Positions 18,091 through 26,923 are shown, numbered from the stretch's first letter. The stretch: 64,000 bases of DNA from UTCHB3 sp008363265 (GCA_045863055.1 BTUW01000003.1:62001-126000), one strand, 5' to 3'. A program made the numbers and translations. Notes: a model not told the origin generated them from the letters alone.

Positions 18091-19527
18091 ATGTCTGATA
18101 TTGAGAGGAATGATTTTAGTTTTGGCGAGGATTATTTCAGTGACAATGATATTAATGAGATCGTCGAAAGATGTAAACTTATCCTCTCGGGTGAACTTCA
18201 GGAAGATTCGATAAAGTATATCGATAACTCGATCGAAATTCTATTGGACCACTTCCGTTACGAGGAAGTTCTCGAAATAGTGAAAGATCTTATCTCGGCT
18301 CACCCATTCAACTACGAGAATTATTACAGAGCGGGCTTCTGTCTCTTCAGGATGAACGAGCCCGCTCTGGCATATCGAAGCCTGAGCAAAGCGCAATCCC
18401 TTAATCCAAACAACACTTCGATCCTGATCGAAAAAGCGATGGTCTGTATCCACATGAACAGACTGAAGGAAGCCTCAGGTTACCTTCGTGCTGCTTATGA
18501 GATCGACCGTAACGACCCCCGGATATACTTTGCTTATGGGATCATCTACAAGAGGATCAAAAAATATTATAAAGCGATCAAGTTCCTTCGGCGCGCGGCA
18601 AAACTTGATCCCGAAGACTCGGAAGTACTTTATCTTCTCGCCCACTGCTACCGTGATATTAATAATTACGGATTCGCGATGGACTCTATTGAAAGATACC
18701 TCGAATTGGAACCGAAATGTTCTGACGGCTGGATGTTCAAAGGACAGATTCTTGAGAGGCTGAACCGTGTTGAACGCGCACTAAATGCATTTGGTACGTC
18801 GATCGCACTGGATCCACTTAATCTATCTTCCCTCTTCTCGTTCGTTGAACTGAATATCGGCCTCAGGAAGTACAAAACGGCACTTGAAAGCCTTAATGCC
18901 TCCTTGAATATCCATCCAGGGAATTATGCCATCTACTTCAAGATCGGAGAGATCTGGATGCTGAAGCAGGATTACTTCACTGCCGCGGAATTTTTCTCGA
19001 AAACCATCGCCTCAGACCGCAAATTCGCTTCTGCTTATATCGAGCGGGCCTACTGCAATCTGAAAACCGGTGAATACCAGCTCGCGCTGAGTGACCTGCA
19101 TGACGGACTGATCCACTCCACACGCGACGGAAAAGGGCTCTGGGGAAGTTTCGGGAAGTGGGGTTTCAAGCTCGGGGATGATGACCTCGAATATATTTCC
19201 CACTTTGAGGAGATAATCGGTATCCACCCTGAAAACCAGGTTACTTGGTTGCAGCTTGCAGAGATTAAACTTGACTATAAAAATCCACACCATGCTCTGA
19301 TCGCTCTGAAAAACGCTCTGGCAACAAAGCCGTTGAACGGCAAAACCTATTTCCTCCTCTCAAGGCTTGCCTACAGACTCGGAAACAACAAACAAGGTCT
19401 CGCCTACCTTCGTGCGGCGTTCAGGGCTGACGGTTCTTTGATTGATGCGTTTAAGAAAAACAATCCAGTGGTCTACCATTCCCGCATTTTCCAGAGTCTC
19501 TTCGGCGACCTGACGGAAGATAAATGA
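18091..19527 (+). CDS. Tetratricopeptide-repeat protein
   Basis: 478 aa, no signal peptide and no membrane segment, so cytoplasmic. Most of the length is built from about eleven 34-residue TPR units, e.g. 'IYFAYGIIYKRIKKYYKAIKFLRRAAKLDP', 'WMFKGQILERLNRVERALNAFGTSIALDP'. (Units are cited in part only.) TPR solenoids bind partner proteins; nothing here tells which. A good AAGGAACGAG site lies 4-9 bases before ATG 18091. The stop overlaps aroE as ATGA, so the two are coupled, and sucC is 34 bases upstream. A scaffold role in shikimate metabolism is not supported by anything beyond position. Confidence 0.85.
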   Translation: MSDIERNDFSFGEDYFSDNDINEIVERCKLILSGELQEDSIKYIDNSIEILLDHFRYEEVLEIVKDLISAHPFNYENYYRAGFCLFRMNEPALAYRSLSKAQSLNPNNTSILIEKAMVCIHMNRLKEASGYLRAAYEIDRNDPRIYFAYGIIYKRIKKYYKAIKFLRRAAKLDPEDSEVLYLLAHCYRDINNYGFAMDSIERYLELEPKCSDGWMFKGQILERLNRVERALNAFGTSIALDPLNLSSLFSFVELNIGLRKYKTALESLNASLNIHPGNYAIYFKIGEIWMLKQDYFTAAEFFSKTIASDRKFASAYIERAYCNLKTGEYQLALSDLHDGLIHSTRDGKGLWGSFGKWGFKLGDDDLEYISHFEEIIGIHPENQVTWLQLAEIKLDYKNPHHALIALKNALATKPLNGKTYFLLSRLAYRLGNNKQGLAYLRAAFRADGSLIDAFKKNNPVVYHSRIFQSLFGDLTEDK

Positions 19528-20390
19528 GCGAGCTTAATTTCCTTCCCGGAACCATTGTGACGGGTTTGATCTCACACCCGGTGGGGCACTCGTTCTCTCC
19601 TTCCATCCATAATTCAGCAGCCAGGGTTTTAGGCCTCAACATGGTTTATCTGGCTTTCAATGTAAAACCGGATTCACTTGAGGATGCTCTGACAGGTATG
19701 CGGGCCCTCGGCATAAAAGGATTCAACCTCTCATTGCCTCACAAGAAAAAGGTTATTCCCTTTCTCGACCATGTCAGTCTGGAGGTCAAGTACACGGGCG
19801 CAGCGAACACGATCGCGAACCATGACGGTAAACTGACCGGCTACAACACTGACATAAAAGGTTTCATCAAGGCGATCGAAATTTACGGTGATTTTTTTCG
19901 CGAGAAGCCTGCTGTGGTTATCGGAGCCGGAGGTGCAGCCGCTGCCGCGATATACTCCTTGATAGTGGAATACAGGATCAGGAAGATTTTCATTATTAAC
20001 AGGACCCTTCAGAATGCAGCCCTGTTGGTACTCAATTTTCTTAAATACTTCGAGGATGTGGAGTTCGTCATCCTTCCGTTTGACGAGCCACATGCTGCCG
20101 TGGCGCTTGCAGAATCAGGTTTGATCGTTAACACCACTTCGATCGGGATGCACCCTAACGTCTATGAGATAGTGGATCTGCCATATGAGGCACTGAACCG
20201 TGACTCAATGGTTTTTGACATGATATACAATCCGTTGAAAACAAAACTGCTGGAAGAGGCAGAAAAAGCGGGATGCATGACCTCAAATGGTCTATATATG
20301 CTGCTCTACCAGGCGGCAGAGTCTTTTAAGATATGGACAGGTATTGAAATGCCTGTGGAAGAAGTAAAGAAACTTCTTCCACAGTTCTAA
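19524..20390 (+). CDS. aroE: Shikimate dehydrogenase
   Basis: 288 aa, typical. Reduces 3-dehydroshikimate to shikimate with NADPH in the pathway to chorismate, which also feeds menF/menD seen later in this window. Seen: shikimate-binding VGHSFSPSIHN near residue 16, NLSLPHKK with the catalytic Lys, ANTIANHDGKLTGYNTDIKGF with the catalytic Asp, Rossmann loop VIGAGGAAAAA, INRT after beta-2, and NTTSIGMHPN. The usual NVTxPxK motif appears as NLSLPHK. It overlaps the TPR gene by 4 bases and is convergent with the aminotransferase, with 5 bases between them and no hairpin. Confidence 0.95.
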   Translation: MSELNFLPGTIVTGLISHPVGHSFSPSIHNSAARVLGLNMVYLAFNVKPDSLEDALTGMRALGIKGFNLSLPHKKKVIPFLDHVSLEVKYTGAANTIANHDGKLTGYNTDIKGFIKAIEIYGDFFREKPAVVIGAGGAAAAAIYSLIVEYRIRKIFIINRTLQNAALLVLNFLKYFEDVEFVILPFDEPHAAVALAESGLIVNTTSIGMHPNVYEIVDLPYEALNRDSMVFDMIYNPLKTKLLEEAEKAGCMTSNGLYMLLYQAAESFKIWTGIEMPVEEVKKLLPQF

Positions 20391-20395
20391 CATCT

Positions 20396-21589
20396 CTAAG
20401 CGAGCTTTTCCAGCCCTCTCTTTAATCTTTTTATTCCTTCAATTATGTTGGCGTCTGAGCAGGCGAACGACATTCTAACGCAGTTATCATTTCCAAAAGC
20501 ATCGCCGGGAACAAGCCCGATATTCTCCTCCGCCAGCAAATACGTGCACATTTCGGCCGATGAACTGATCCTGGTTCCGTTGAACGTTCTGCCGTAGAAC
20601 CGGGACACATCGAAGAATATGTAGAATGCGCCACCAGGAACCGGACAAACCACATCCTTTACACTTGCGATCTCACTCATCACGAGGTTTCGCCTCTCTT
20701 CAAACTTCCGGGCCATCATCTCGATCTCATCCTGCGGACCGGTCAGCGCGGCTGTGGCAGCCTTTTGAGAGACCGAACAGGCATTCGAAGTGCTGTGGCT
20801 CTGGAGGTTTGCTGCAAGATCAATTATCGCTTTTGGCCCAGCGGCATATCCCACTCTCCAACCTGTCATCGAGTAGGCTTTTGAAAGACCGTTTACTACA
20901 ACAGTTTTTTCTTTCATACCGGGATATTGTGCGATCGAGTAGTGTTTCACGCCGTCAAAAGTGATCTTTTCGTATATCTCATCCGATAGCGTGATAATGT
21001 CCTTATCCACAAGCACTTTTGCAAGAGCCTGCACTTCTTCAGGAGTGTATGTTGCCCCTGTAGGGTTCGAAGGGGAATTGAATAGGAATACCTTGGTTTT
21101 CGGAGTTATTGCGGCCTCGAGTTGGGCAGGAGTGATCTTGAAGTCACTCTCCGGGCCGGCATTAATGATAACTGATTTCGCCTGGCAAAGCTTCACCATT
21201 TCAGGATAACTTACCCAGTAAGGCGCCTGAAAGATCACTTCATCTCCCGGGTTGCATACAGACATTAGAACATTGTAAATCGAGTGCTTTGCGCCGTTTG
21301 ACACCATCACTTCCTGAGGAGTGTAAGTTAATCCGTTCTCCTTCTCAAGCTTTTCTGTAATTGCTTTTAAGAGCTCAGGGGTACCGGTATTAGCTGTATA
21401 ATAAGTAAAATTATTTCTGATCGCCTCGATGGCGGCTTCTTTTACAAATGACGGTGTTGGAAAGTCGGGTTCCCCTGCACTGAAGCTGAGAACATCTTTC
21501 CCTTCCGCTTTTAGTTTCTTAACGAGGGCGGTAATCGCGAGTGTGGCGCTTCCCTCTACTGATAATATCAATTTTGACAGATCTGACAA
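20396..21589 (-). CDS. Aspartate aminotransferase-like PLP enzyme (class I)
   Basis: 397 aa, fold-type I aminotransferase of the AspC/AAT-Ibeta group. It transfers the amino group of aspartate (or a prephenate-type or related acceptor) to 2-oxoglutarate. Seen: FSAGEPDFPTP near the N-terminus, YTANTGTPELL, NAGAKHSI-type loop (SNGAKHSIYNVL), NSPSNPTGATYTPEE, LSDEIYEKITFDG, and the PLP-lysine segment GLSKAYSMTGWRVGY, with the substrate-binding Arg near RMSFACSD. The spacing to coaD (15 bases, same strand) suggests a two-gene unit coaD-aminotransferase. Exact substrate cannot be read from sequence. Confidence 0.9.
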   Translation of the reverse strand: MSDLSKLILSVEGSATLAITALVKKLKAEGKDVLSFSAGEPDFPTPSFVKEAAIEAIRNNFTYYTANTGTPELLKAITEKLEKENGLTYTPQEVMVSNGAKHSIYNVLMSVCNPGDEVIFQAPYWVSYPEMVKLCQAKSVIINAGPESDFKITPAQLEAAITPKTKVFLFNSPSNPTGATYTPEEVQALAKVLVDKDIITLSDEIYEKITFDGVKHYSIAQYPGMKEKTVVVNGLSKAYSMTGWRVGYAAGPKAIIDLAANLQSHSTSNACSVSQKAATAALTGPQDEIEMMARKFEERRNLVMSEIASVKDVVCPVPGGAFYIFFDVSRFYGRTFNGTRISSSAEMCTYLLAEENIGLVPGDAFGNDNCVRMSFACSDANIIEGIKRLKRGLEKLA

Positions 21590-21604
21590 GACAGGCTCCC
21601 GTAT

Positions 21605-22099
21605 CTACTTAAAAAATTTCCTCTTCAATGCCTCCTGCACGGATGCAGGGACAAAATCAGAGACATCCTGCCCAAGCTGGGCGAGATTTCTAATAAGTGA
21701 TGAATTTACGTATGTATATTTTTCGTGAGGCATCAGAAACACCGTGGATATTTCCTCCGCCAACTTCCTGTTCATTAAAGCAAGTTGAAACTCGTATTCA
21801 AAGTCAGAAAGCGCCCTCAACCCGCGGATCAACGCTACTGCACCCTTTGAGTGTGCATGATCAACCAACAGGCCCGAGTAACTGCTTACCTCAACTCCTT
21901 CGATACCCTCGAGGCTCTGAAGCAGCAATTCCGTTCTCTCCTCAACGGTAAAGAGTGGGGTCTTTGCCGGATTGATGCCGATGCTTACGAACACCTTGTC
22001 GAAAATGTCTTTTGCCCTTAAAACGAGATCAATGTGGCCGTTGGTCACGGGGTCGAATGTTCCCGGGTAAATGGCAATTTTCTTCTTTTTTTCGGTCAT
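21605..22099 (-). CDS. coaD: Pantetheine-phosphate adenylyltransferase
   Basis: 164 aa from ATG 22099; a farther upstream start would add 12 residues that are not part of the family. Adenylylates 4'-phosphopantetheine to dephospho-CoA, the penultimate step of CoA synthesis. Seen: the nucleotidyltransferase start AIYPGTFDPVTNGHIDLV with the HxGH-equivalent NGHID, SIGINPAKTPLFTVEER, LIRGLRALSDFEYEFQLALMNR, and PHEKYTYVNSSLIRNLAQLG, where the usual ISSSxVRE reads VNSSLIRN. The leader contains a perfect TATATTTG element at 22133-22140. Cotranscribed with the aminotransferase. Confidence 0.95.
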   Translation of the reverse strand: MTEKKKKIAIYPGTFDPVTNGHIDLVLRAKDIFDKVFVSIGINPAKTPLFTVEERTELLLQSLEGIEGVEVSSYSGLLVDHAHSKGAVALIRGLRALSDFEYEFQLALMNRKLAEEISTVFLMPHEKYTYVNSSLIRNLAQLGQDVSDFVPASVQEALKRKFFK

Positions 22100-22121
22100 T
22101 TTGCTTATTTTTACTGAAAGT

Positions 22122-22153
22122 TTTGTTGATCTCAAATATAATAAATATTTATG
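22122..22153 (+). promoter_or_regulatory. Candidate promoter of the DUF4286 gene
   Basis: TTTG at 22122-22125, a 20-base spacer, then TATTTATG at 22146-22153, which fits TTTG-N-TAnnTTTG except for one base. It would give a leader of about 40 bases containing GAGGAG before ATG 22199. It overlaps the oppositely directed coaD promoter. Confidence 0.4.
22133..22140 (-). promoter_or_regulatory. Candidate -7 element TATATTTG of coaD
   Basis: Perfect TAnnTTTG match on the minus strand, giving a leader of about 28 bases before ATG 22099. The nearest upstream TTG is 24 bases away, slightly longer than the accepted 17-23 spacing. Confidence 0.4.
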
Positions 22154-22198
22154 TAACTGACTTTCAATTTATTTTCCCAACATACGAGGAGTAACCAA

Positions 22199-22531
22199 AT
22201 GATCTATTATTATGTTCAGATTTCGGTGAATACTGCTGTTCAGACCGATTGGATCCAGTGGATGATGGAGACCCATATTCCGGATGTGGTGGCCACCGGT
22301 CACTTCAAGAATTGCTATTTTCAGCAGGTGATCGATCCCCAGCCAACAAACGAAAAAGTTGAATTCCTGGTTGTTTATGAGTGCGATTCGGTAGAGACTT
22401 TAAGAAAATACCGTGAGAACGATGCTCCCAAACTCATGGCAGAGCACGAGAAGAAATTCGGCGGTACATTCGAAGCAAAAAGGTTCGTCGGCGCGCCGTT
22501 GAAAATCCCCGAGGGAAAAGTCCGTTTTTAG
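22199..22531 (+). CDS. DUF4286 family protein
   Basis: 110 aa. Matches the short DUF4286 family of Bacteroidota: MIYYYVQISVNTAVQTDW, then the WIQWMMETHIPDVVATGHF block and the FLVVYECDSVETLRKY strand with a Pro-Lys-Leu region near the end (ENDAPKLMAEHEKKFGG). The pattern resembles a dimeric alpha/beta-barrel (ferredoxin-like, ABM-type) fold, but no reaction is known. GAGGAG lies 8 bases before the ATG. It is a single gene between its own promoter and terminator. Confidence 0.8.
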   Translation: MIYYYVQISVNTAVQTDWIQWMMETHIPDVVATGHFKNCYFQQVIDPQPTNEKVEFLVVYECDSVETLRKYRENDAPKLMAEHEKKFGGTFEAKRFVGAPLKIPEGKVRF

Positions 22532-22537
22532 CTTTTT

Positions 22538-22569
22538 AGGGGGTAATGCCGGGCATCCACCCCCTTTTT
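22538..22569 (+). terminator. Rho-independent terminator after the DUF4286 gene
   Basis: GGGGGT pairs with ACCCCC, with an inner ATGCC/GGCAT pair, followed by TTTTT; it starts 6 bases after the stop codon. Confidence 0.88.
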
Positions 22570-22650
22570 CTTTCCCTGATGTGATTTATTGCATATCAAA
22601 CTCCTGTTTACTATTATATCTTTACCTTTGTTTTAATCTCAATTTGGAAG

Positions 22651-23742
22651 ATGATGAAATATATTAAGTTTTTGTTTTTTATGATCCTGGCCGTGCCGGG
22701 GATAGCTCAGCAGGCGACCGATTATTTTCCCGCGGCAAACGGGCATAAATGGTATTTCAAAACCACTTTGCTCGATTCTCTAAATAATGAGATCGACTCT
22801 CTTGCCACGTATTCCATCGACTCCCTCGCAGGGGAAATTTCATATTTGGGATACCAGTCGAAATATATCCTTGGAAAAACAGCCACTTATGAAACTGTAC
22901 CCTTCCTCCCCTATACAGATACTTCCTATGTTTCATTGTCGGGAACTGAAGGAAGGACATATTTCGGGCTTGGAGCTCTGAACTCGCTGATCGGTTTGGT
23001 TGATACCACCGCGCTTGACAGTAATTTCGCGGGGCTTTTTAACCTGCTGGCTTCGGTTCAGGGGTGGTATTCAACCTACAGACTGGCCAATACAGTAAAT
23101 TCAAACTATACTCTGTTCACAAAAGACACCACCATTACAATTGATTCAACCAATCTCCCGCTCCGTTTTCAGGTAAGGGGAAGAAGGATCAACGATGGCG
23201 TTCTATCTACCAGTGTCGGTAATTTCAATTGCAAGAAATTCATACTTTCCTATTCTGTGAGTTATATCCTGATCCCGATCCTGCCGATCACTCTGATCAC
23301 AATTCCTGACACGCACTATGTGGCTCAGGGGAATTGGCTTGTGAAGCAAATTGCGCCCTCAACCTCGCTCGATCTGTCCGTTGTTCAACTTGGTTCTTTC
23401 ACATTTCCAGGAAGAGTTGAAGTGGTTATTCCTCCGATCGTTCCCTCTTCTGTTGAAGAAGAGTACTTGGGAGTACCGGATGGGTTCACACTTGCACAAA
23501 ACTATCCCAACCCGTTCAATCCTTCAACAGTGATCGAATATTCAATTCCGAAGGATTCTGAAGTTAAACTGACCGTGTATGATAATCTGGGGCGGGAGGT
23601 AGAAAAACTTTTCGAGGGTTTCAGGGCGGCCGGTAAATACCGGGCTGAATTTAAAGCGGCTGGCCTTGCCGGAGGTGTATATTTCTACCGTATTGAAGCA
23701 GGTGAAATTTCTAAAACCGGAAGAATGATCCTCCTGAAGTAA
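22651..23742 (+). CDS. Secreted protein with T9SS type A sorting domain
   Basis: 363 aa. Signal peptide residues 1-19 (FLFFMILAVPGIAQ). The body (about 20-270) is beta-rich, opens with YFPAANGHKWYFKTT, and has no family I recognise. The last ~80 residues are a T9SS type A C-terminal sorting domain: LAQNYPNPFNPSTVIEYSIP, then VKLTVYDNLGREVEKL, GGVYFYRIEAGE and the end KTGRMILLK. Such cargo crosses the outer membrane by the type IX system, where the domain is cleaved and the protein released or attached to the surface. GGAAG touches the first ATG; the ATG at 22654 is equally possible. TACCTTTG at 22623 could be the -7 element. Downstream is a shared hairpin. Confidence 0.85.
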   Translation: MMKYIKFLFFMILAVPGIAQQATDYFPAANGHKWYFKTTLLDSLNNEIDSLATYSIDSLAGEISYLGYQSKYILGKTATYETVPFLPYTDTSYVSLSGTEGRTYFGLGALNSLIGLVDTTALDSNFAGLFNLLASVQGWYSTYRLANTVNSNYTLFTKDTTITIDSTNLPLRFQVRGRRINDGVLSTSVGNFNCKKFILSYSVSYILIPILPITLITIPDTHYVAQGNWLVKQIAPSTSLDLSVVQLGSFTFPGRVEVVIPPIVPSSVEEEYLGVPDGFTLAQNYPNPFNPSTVIEYSIPKDSEVKLTVYDNLGREVEKLFEGFRAAGKYRAEFKAAGLAGGVYFYRIEAGEISKTGRMILLK

Positions 23743-23760
23743 TGGCTGATTTTAAAATAT

Positions 23761-23794
23761 AAAAGAGGGTTGGATACTCGTCCAATCCTCTTTT
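23761..23794. terminator. Bidirectional terminator between the T9SS cargo gene and the HIT gene
   Basis: AAAAGAGGGTTGGA pairs with TCCAATCCTCTTTT (one G-T wobble) around a 6-base loop, with A-run on one side and T-run on the other, placed between two convergent genes. Confidence 0.85.
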
Positions 23795-23806
23795 CATTTT
23801 AAATAC

Positions 23807-24307
23807 TTATATCACCCTAAAATACTGCTGCAACTGTTTCTTTGTGGCGAGCAGATCCTGCGAAAGTACCTTCACCGATCCGATCACAGGCATGAAGTTT
23901 GTGTCCCCGTTCCACCTCGGAACAATATGAAAGTGAATATGATCAGCGATCCCCGCCCCGGCAACTTTCCCGAGGTTGGCACCAATATTAAATCCTTCAG
24001 GACCACTTATGCTTCTGAGAGCTTCAACCAGTTTCTGAGTTGTGGCCATTGCCTCGGTCATCTCTTCCAATGTCAGATCAGAGATATCTGAAATATGTCT
24101 GTTAGGTACAACCATCAAATGGCCGTTGTTATAAGGATAGAGATTAAGCACTGTGAATGTTTTCTCCCCTCTGAAAACCAACAGCGACTGATCATCATTC
24201 AGATCATCATTCTGCGCGCCACAGAAAATACACCCCTTTGTATCACTCTTCTTCTCCTTGAACGATTCAATATACTGCGATCGCCAGGGCGACCATAATT
24301 TGTCCAT
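23807..24307 (-). CDS. HIT-family nucleotide hydrolase/phosphorylase
   Basis: 166 aa. Histidine-triad protein: the catalytic motif is HIHFHIVPRW near residue 137, preceded by GFNIGANLGKVAGAGIADH. The N-terminus has LWSPWRSQYIES and CIFC (residues ~28-31), the pattern of the Ap4A phosphorylase/hydrolase-like branch (Rv2613c type) rather than Hint. It would act on dinucleoside polyphosphates or AMP conjugates in the cytosol. It has its own -7 candidate TATTTTTG 31 bases upstream of the ATG and follows the terminator of the EF-G-like gene. The branch assignment is from the N-terminal motif and moderately sure. Confidence 0.88.
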   Translation of the reverse strand: MDKLWSPWRSQYIESFKEKKSDTKGCIFCGAQNDDLNDDQSLLVFRGEKTFTVLNLYPYNNGHLMVVPNRHISDISDLTLEEMTEAMATTQKLVEALRSISGPEGFNIGANLGKVAGAGIADHIHFHIVPRWNGDTNFMPVIGSVKVLSQDLLATKKQLQQYFRVI

Positions 24308-24337
24308 CTCTTTTCCTGTTAATTATTTTCAATACTG

Positions 24338-24345
24338 CAAAAATA
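24338..24345 (-). promoter_or_regulatory. Candidate -7 element TATTTTTG of the HIT gene
   Basis: Perfect TAnnTTTG on the minus strand, between the preceding gene's terminator and ATG 24307, implying a leader of about 25 bases. The -33 position falls in the terminator hairpin and shows no TTG. Confidence 0.4.
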
Positions 24346-24357
24346 GCTATTATTCAT

Positions 24358-24388
24358 AAAAAAGGCCGCCCTTTTGAGGCAGCCTTTT
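24358..24388 (-). terminator. Rho-independent terminator after the EF-G-like gene
   Basis: On the minus strand AAAAGGCTGCC pairs with GGCGGCCTTTT (one wobble) around a 7-base loop and is followed by a T-run, 23 bases after the stop codon. Confidence 0.9.
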
Positions 24389-24411
24389 CATAAAACAGTC
24401 CGGAAACAGAA

Positions 24412-26502
24412 TTAATCTTCTTCCTGTCTCGATTTGTTGTATTCTTCGATGATCTTTACTTCCTGCTCTTTCGGTACTTCCTCATAATGGGAGAATCTCT
24501 CTTTATGTGTACCGCGACCGGCAGTGATACCGCGAAGGTCAACAGAGTATTTATACATCGACGAAAGTGGTACATTCGCTTTCAGTATCTGGAAATGACC
24601 GTCAGACTCCATACCAAGGATCCTTCCTCTTCTGGAAGTGAAGTCACTCATAACATCACCCATGTTATCTTCAGGCACTTTAACGGTAACTTCATAGATC
24701 GGTTCAAGGAGAACCGGTTTCGACTCTGCAAATGCCTTCTTGAAGCATTGGGACGAAGCGAGTTTGAACGACATTTCATCCGAGTCGACATCGTGAAATT
24801 TACCGTCGAAGAGGGTTACTTTAACGTCGACCACATTGTAGCCGGCGATAACACCTTTCTCCATCTGTTCAACGATACCTTTTTCAACCGCGGGGATGAA
24901 TCTTCCCGGAACAACACCGCCAACGATCGCGTTAACGAATTCGAAGCCTGAGCCTCTCTCATTGGGTTCCATCTTAAAGAATACGTGAGCAAACTGGCCA
25001 CGGCCGCCTGACTGTTTCTTGTGGCGGTAGTCGACACTGTCAACCCTGCCTTTAATGGTTTCACGGTAAGGAATTCTCGGCTGAACGAGATCAACATCAA
25101 CATTGTAACGTTCTTTTAGCCTCTTTACTGCCAGTGTAAGCTGTGTCTGACCCTGCCCGGTGATGATGGTCTGCCCGATCTCAGGATCGAATCTCACGTT
25201 GAACGAAGGATCTTCTTCGTGAAGTGCATGGAGACATGCGGCGATCTTGTCTTCATCGCCTTTGGCTTTTGGAATGATCGCTCCTCTGATCGAAGGTTCA
25301 GGGAAGGCTATTGGTGCGATCTTGGCCGAGAAGTTCTTTGAACTGAGCGTATTGTTCGTGTGTGCATCTTTAAGTTTAACCACCGCAGCAATATCACCGC
25401 AGACAACGGTGGGCATTTCCTTGCGGTTGTGGCCATTAAGCATGAAGAACTGATTCAGTCTTTCGCCTTTACCGTTGCCCTGATTGATCAGGTCCATACC
25501 GGGCTTCAGAGTACCGGAGTAAACTCTGAAAAGTGATAACTCACCAACATGCTGTTCAGCAATGATCTTAAAAATAAAGAGAACGGGTTCGCCATTTTTG
25601 TCGGCAACCACTTCAACTTCTTTACCCTCTCCCATAATGCCTTTCGCTGCAGGCATTTCATTCGGTGAAGGGAAATATTCCACAGCAAAATCGAGGAAAT
25701 TGTTCATTCCGATACCTTTTGCTGCTGATGTGGCGAACACAGGGACAAGATCCCCATTGTTGATCGCCATCTTCAAACCTTTGTGAACGTCATCCATATT
25801 GAGATCCCCGGTCTCAAAATAGTGGTTCATTATCTCTTCATCTTCTTCGGATATCTTTTCAATAAGTTGAGTATGATACTCTTCGGCCTTGGCTTTCAGA
25901 TCATCAGGTATATCCATTTCAGTAACCTGTTTTGAGCCCAGCGCGCCGTACTTGTAGGCTTTCATCTTGAGGACATCGATAACTGTATCGAAATGCAGCC
26001 CTTCTTTTGCAGGGAAAGTTACAACAACAACGCCATGTGAAAGGCGTTCGTGGGCCTGAGCCACCACTCTTTCGAAATCGGATCTTTCATGGTCAATTTT
26101 GTTGACAACGATGGCTGCAGGTTTTTTGTCACCTTTGAGGTAATCCCAACAGTGTTCGGTACCGACTTCGATTCCTTCTACCGCTTTTACGAAGATAACA
26201 CCCGTATCGACAACTTTTGCCGCCGCAAGAACTTCACCTTCAAAATCCGATGTTCCCGGAGCATCTATCAGGTTAAGCTTGGTATCTTTCCATTCAAGGT
26301 GGCATGCAGAGAGGGATATTGAGATCTTGCGTTCGATCTCGTTTGCTGTATAATCGGAAATTGTATTTCCCTCTTCGATTTTGCCGATACGGGTGGTTTC
26401 ACCACCGGTGTACAATGCCAGCTCGTTGAATGTCGTCTTTCCGGCGCTGGCGTGACCAAAAAGACCGATATTCCGGAGGGCTTCCGGAGTATAATCTTTC
26501 AC
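24412..26502 (-). CDS. Elongation factor G-like translational GTPase (EF-G2 type)
   Basis: 696 aa, full EF-G length. Motifs: G1 LFGHASAGKTTF (canonical EF-G has AHIDAGKTT), G3 DAPGTSDF, G4 NKIDHE; then domain II, domain III with RFDPEIGQTIITGQGQTQL, domain IV with YRHKKQSGGRGQFAHVFF, and domain V with SFKLASSQCFKKAF and TSRRGRILGMES. The divergent G1 and switch regions place it with the EF-G2/FusA2-like paralogs rather than with the translocase next to rpsL/rpsG; no ribosomal-protein genes adjoin it. Paralogs of this type have been linked to weak translocation or ribosome-recycling roles; the role here is open. It lies just downstream of the DUF948 gene. Confidence 0.92.
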   Translation of the reverse strand: MKDYTPEALRNIGLFGHASAGKTTFNELALYTGGETTRIGKIEEGNTISDYTANEIERKISISLSACHLEWKDTKLNLIDAPGTSDFEGEVLAAAKVVDTGVIFVKAVEGIEVGTEHCWDYLKGDKKPAAIVVNKIDHERSDFERVVAQAHERLSHGVVVVTFPAKEGLHFDTVIDVLKMKAYKYGALGSKQVTEMDIPDDLKAKAEEYHTQLIEKISEEDEEIMNHYFETGDLNMDDVHKGLKMAINNGDLVPVFATSAAKGIGMNNFLDFAVEYFPSPNEMPAAKGIMGEGKEVEVVADKNGEPVLFIFKIIAEQHVGELSLFRVYSGTLKPGMDLINQGNGKGERLNQFFMLNGHNRKEMPTVVCGDIAAVVKLKDAHTNNTLSSKNFSAKIAPIAFPEPSIRGAIIPKAKGDEDKIAACLHALHEEDPSFNVRFDPEIGQTIITGQGQTQLTLAVKRLKERYNVDVDLVQPRIPYRETIKGRVDSVDYRHKKQSGGRGQFAHVFFKMEPNERGSGFEFVNAIVGGVVPGRFIPAVEKGIVEQMEKGVIAGYNVVDVKVTLFDGKFHDVDSDEMSFKLASSQCFKKAFAESKPVLLEPIYEVTVKVPEDNMGDVMSDFTSRRGRILGMESDGHFQILKANVPLSSMYKYSVDLRGITAGRGTHKERFSHYEEVPKEQEVKIIEEYNKSRQEED

Positions 26503-26514
26503 AGGTGATCTCCT

Positions 26515-26901
26515 TTATTTTTTAGAGTAAAAGGCTCTGAAAAGGGCGGCAAGGCCGCCCCTCAGAGTTGTTAAATTTGAAAGCAGCTTCTCAACGGGTG
26601 ATTCAAAACTTTCCTTGATCTTCTCTTCAAAACCGAACAGACTCTCAAGCCTCATCTTGATCTGATCAATTATCCAGCCCGATTTCTCAAGCTGTTCCTG
26701 GATCTCATCGGATGTCTGATTCAACGAAGTCGATAGCGACTGCATCGAATCTATCAACGGCTCAAACCTGTCGGTTAGTTGTCCCACATCTTTCTGCATC
26801 TGCTGAACACTTTCGGTGAGCTTCTTCAAATAAAAGATGAGAGCAATACAGAGTGCCGAAGCACTTACATAAAGGATGACAAGAAAAATATCCGTTAACA
26901 T
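26515..26901 (-). CDS. DUF948-like membrane-anchored coiled-coil protein
   Basis: 128 aa. One N-terminal membrane helix (ILYVSASALCIALIFYL, residues ~7-24) followed by a long heptad-rich helix (KKLTESVQQMQKDVGQLTDRFEPLIDSM), as in DUF948/YtxG-type proteins. Predicted to sit in the inner membrane with a cytoplasmic coiled coil. It lies between the YtxH-type gene (22 bases upstream) and the EF-G-like gene (12 bases downstream). In Firmicutes ytxG-ytxH are general-stress genes, and the same pairing here suggests a related envelope-stress function; this is inference from context. Confidence 0.75.
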   Translation of the reverse strand: MLTDIFLVILYVSASALCIALIFYLKKLTESVQQMQKDVGQLTDRFEPLIDSMQSLSTSLNQTSDEIQEQLEKSGWIIDQIKMRLESLFGFEEKIKESFESPVEKLLSNLTTLRGGLAALFRAFYSKK

Positions 26902-26923
26902 AAGCTACTCTTTCAATTGATCG

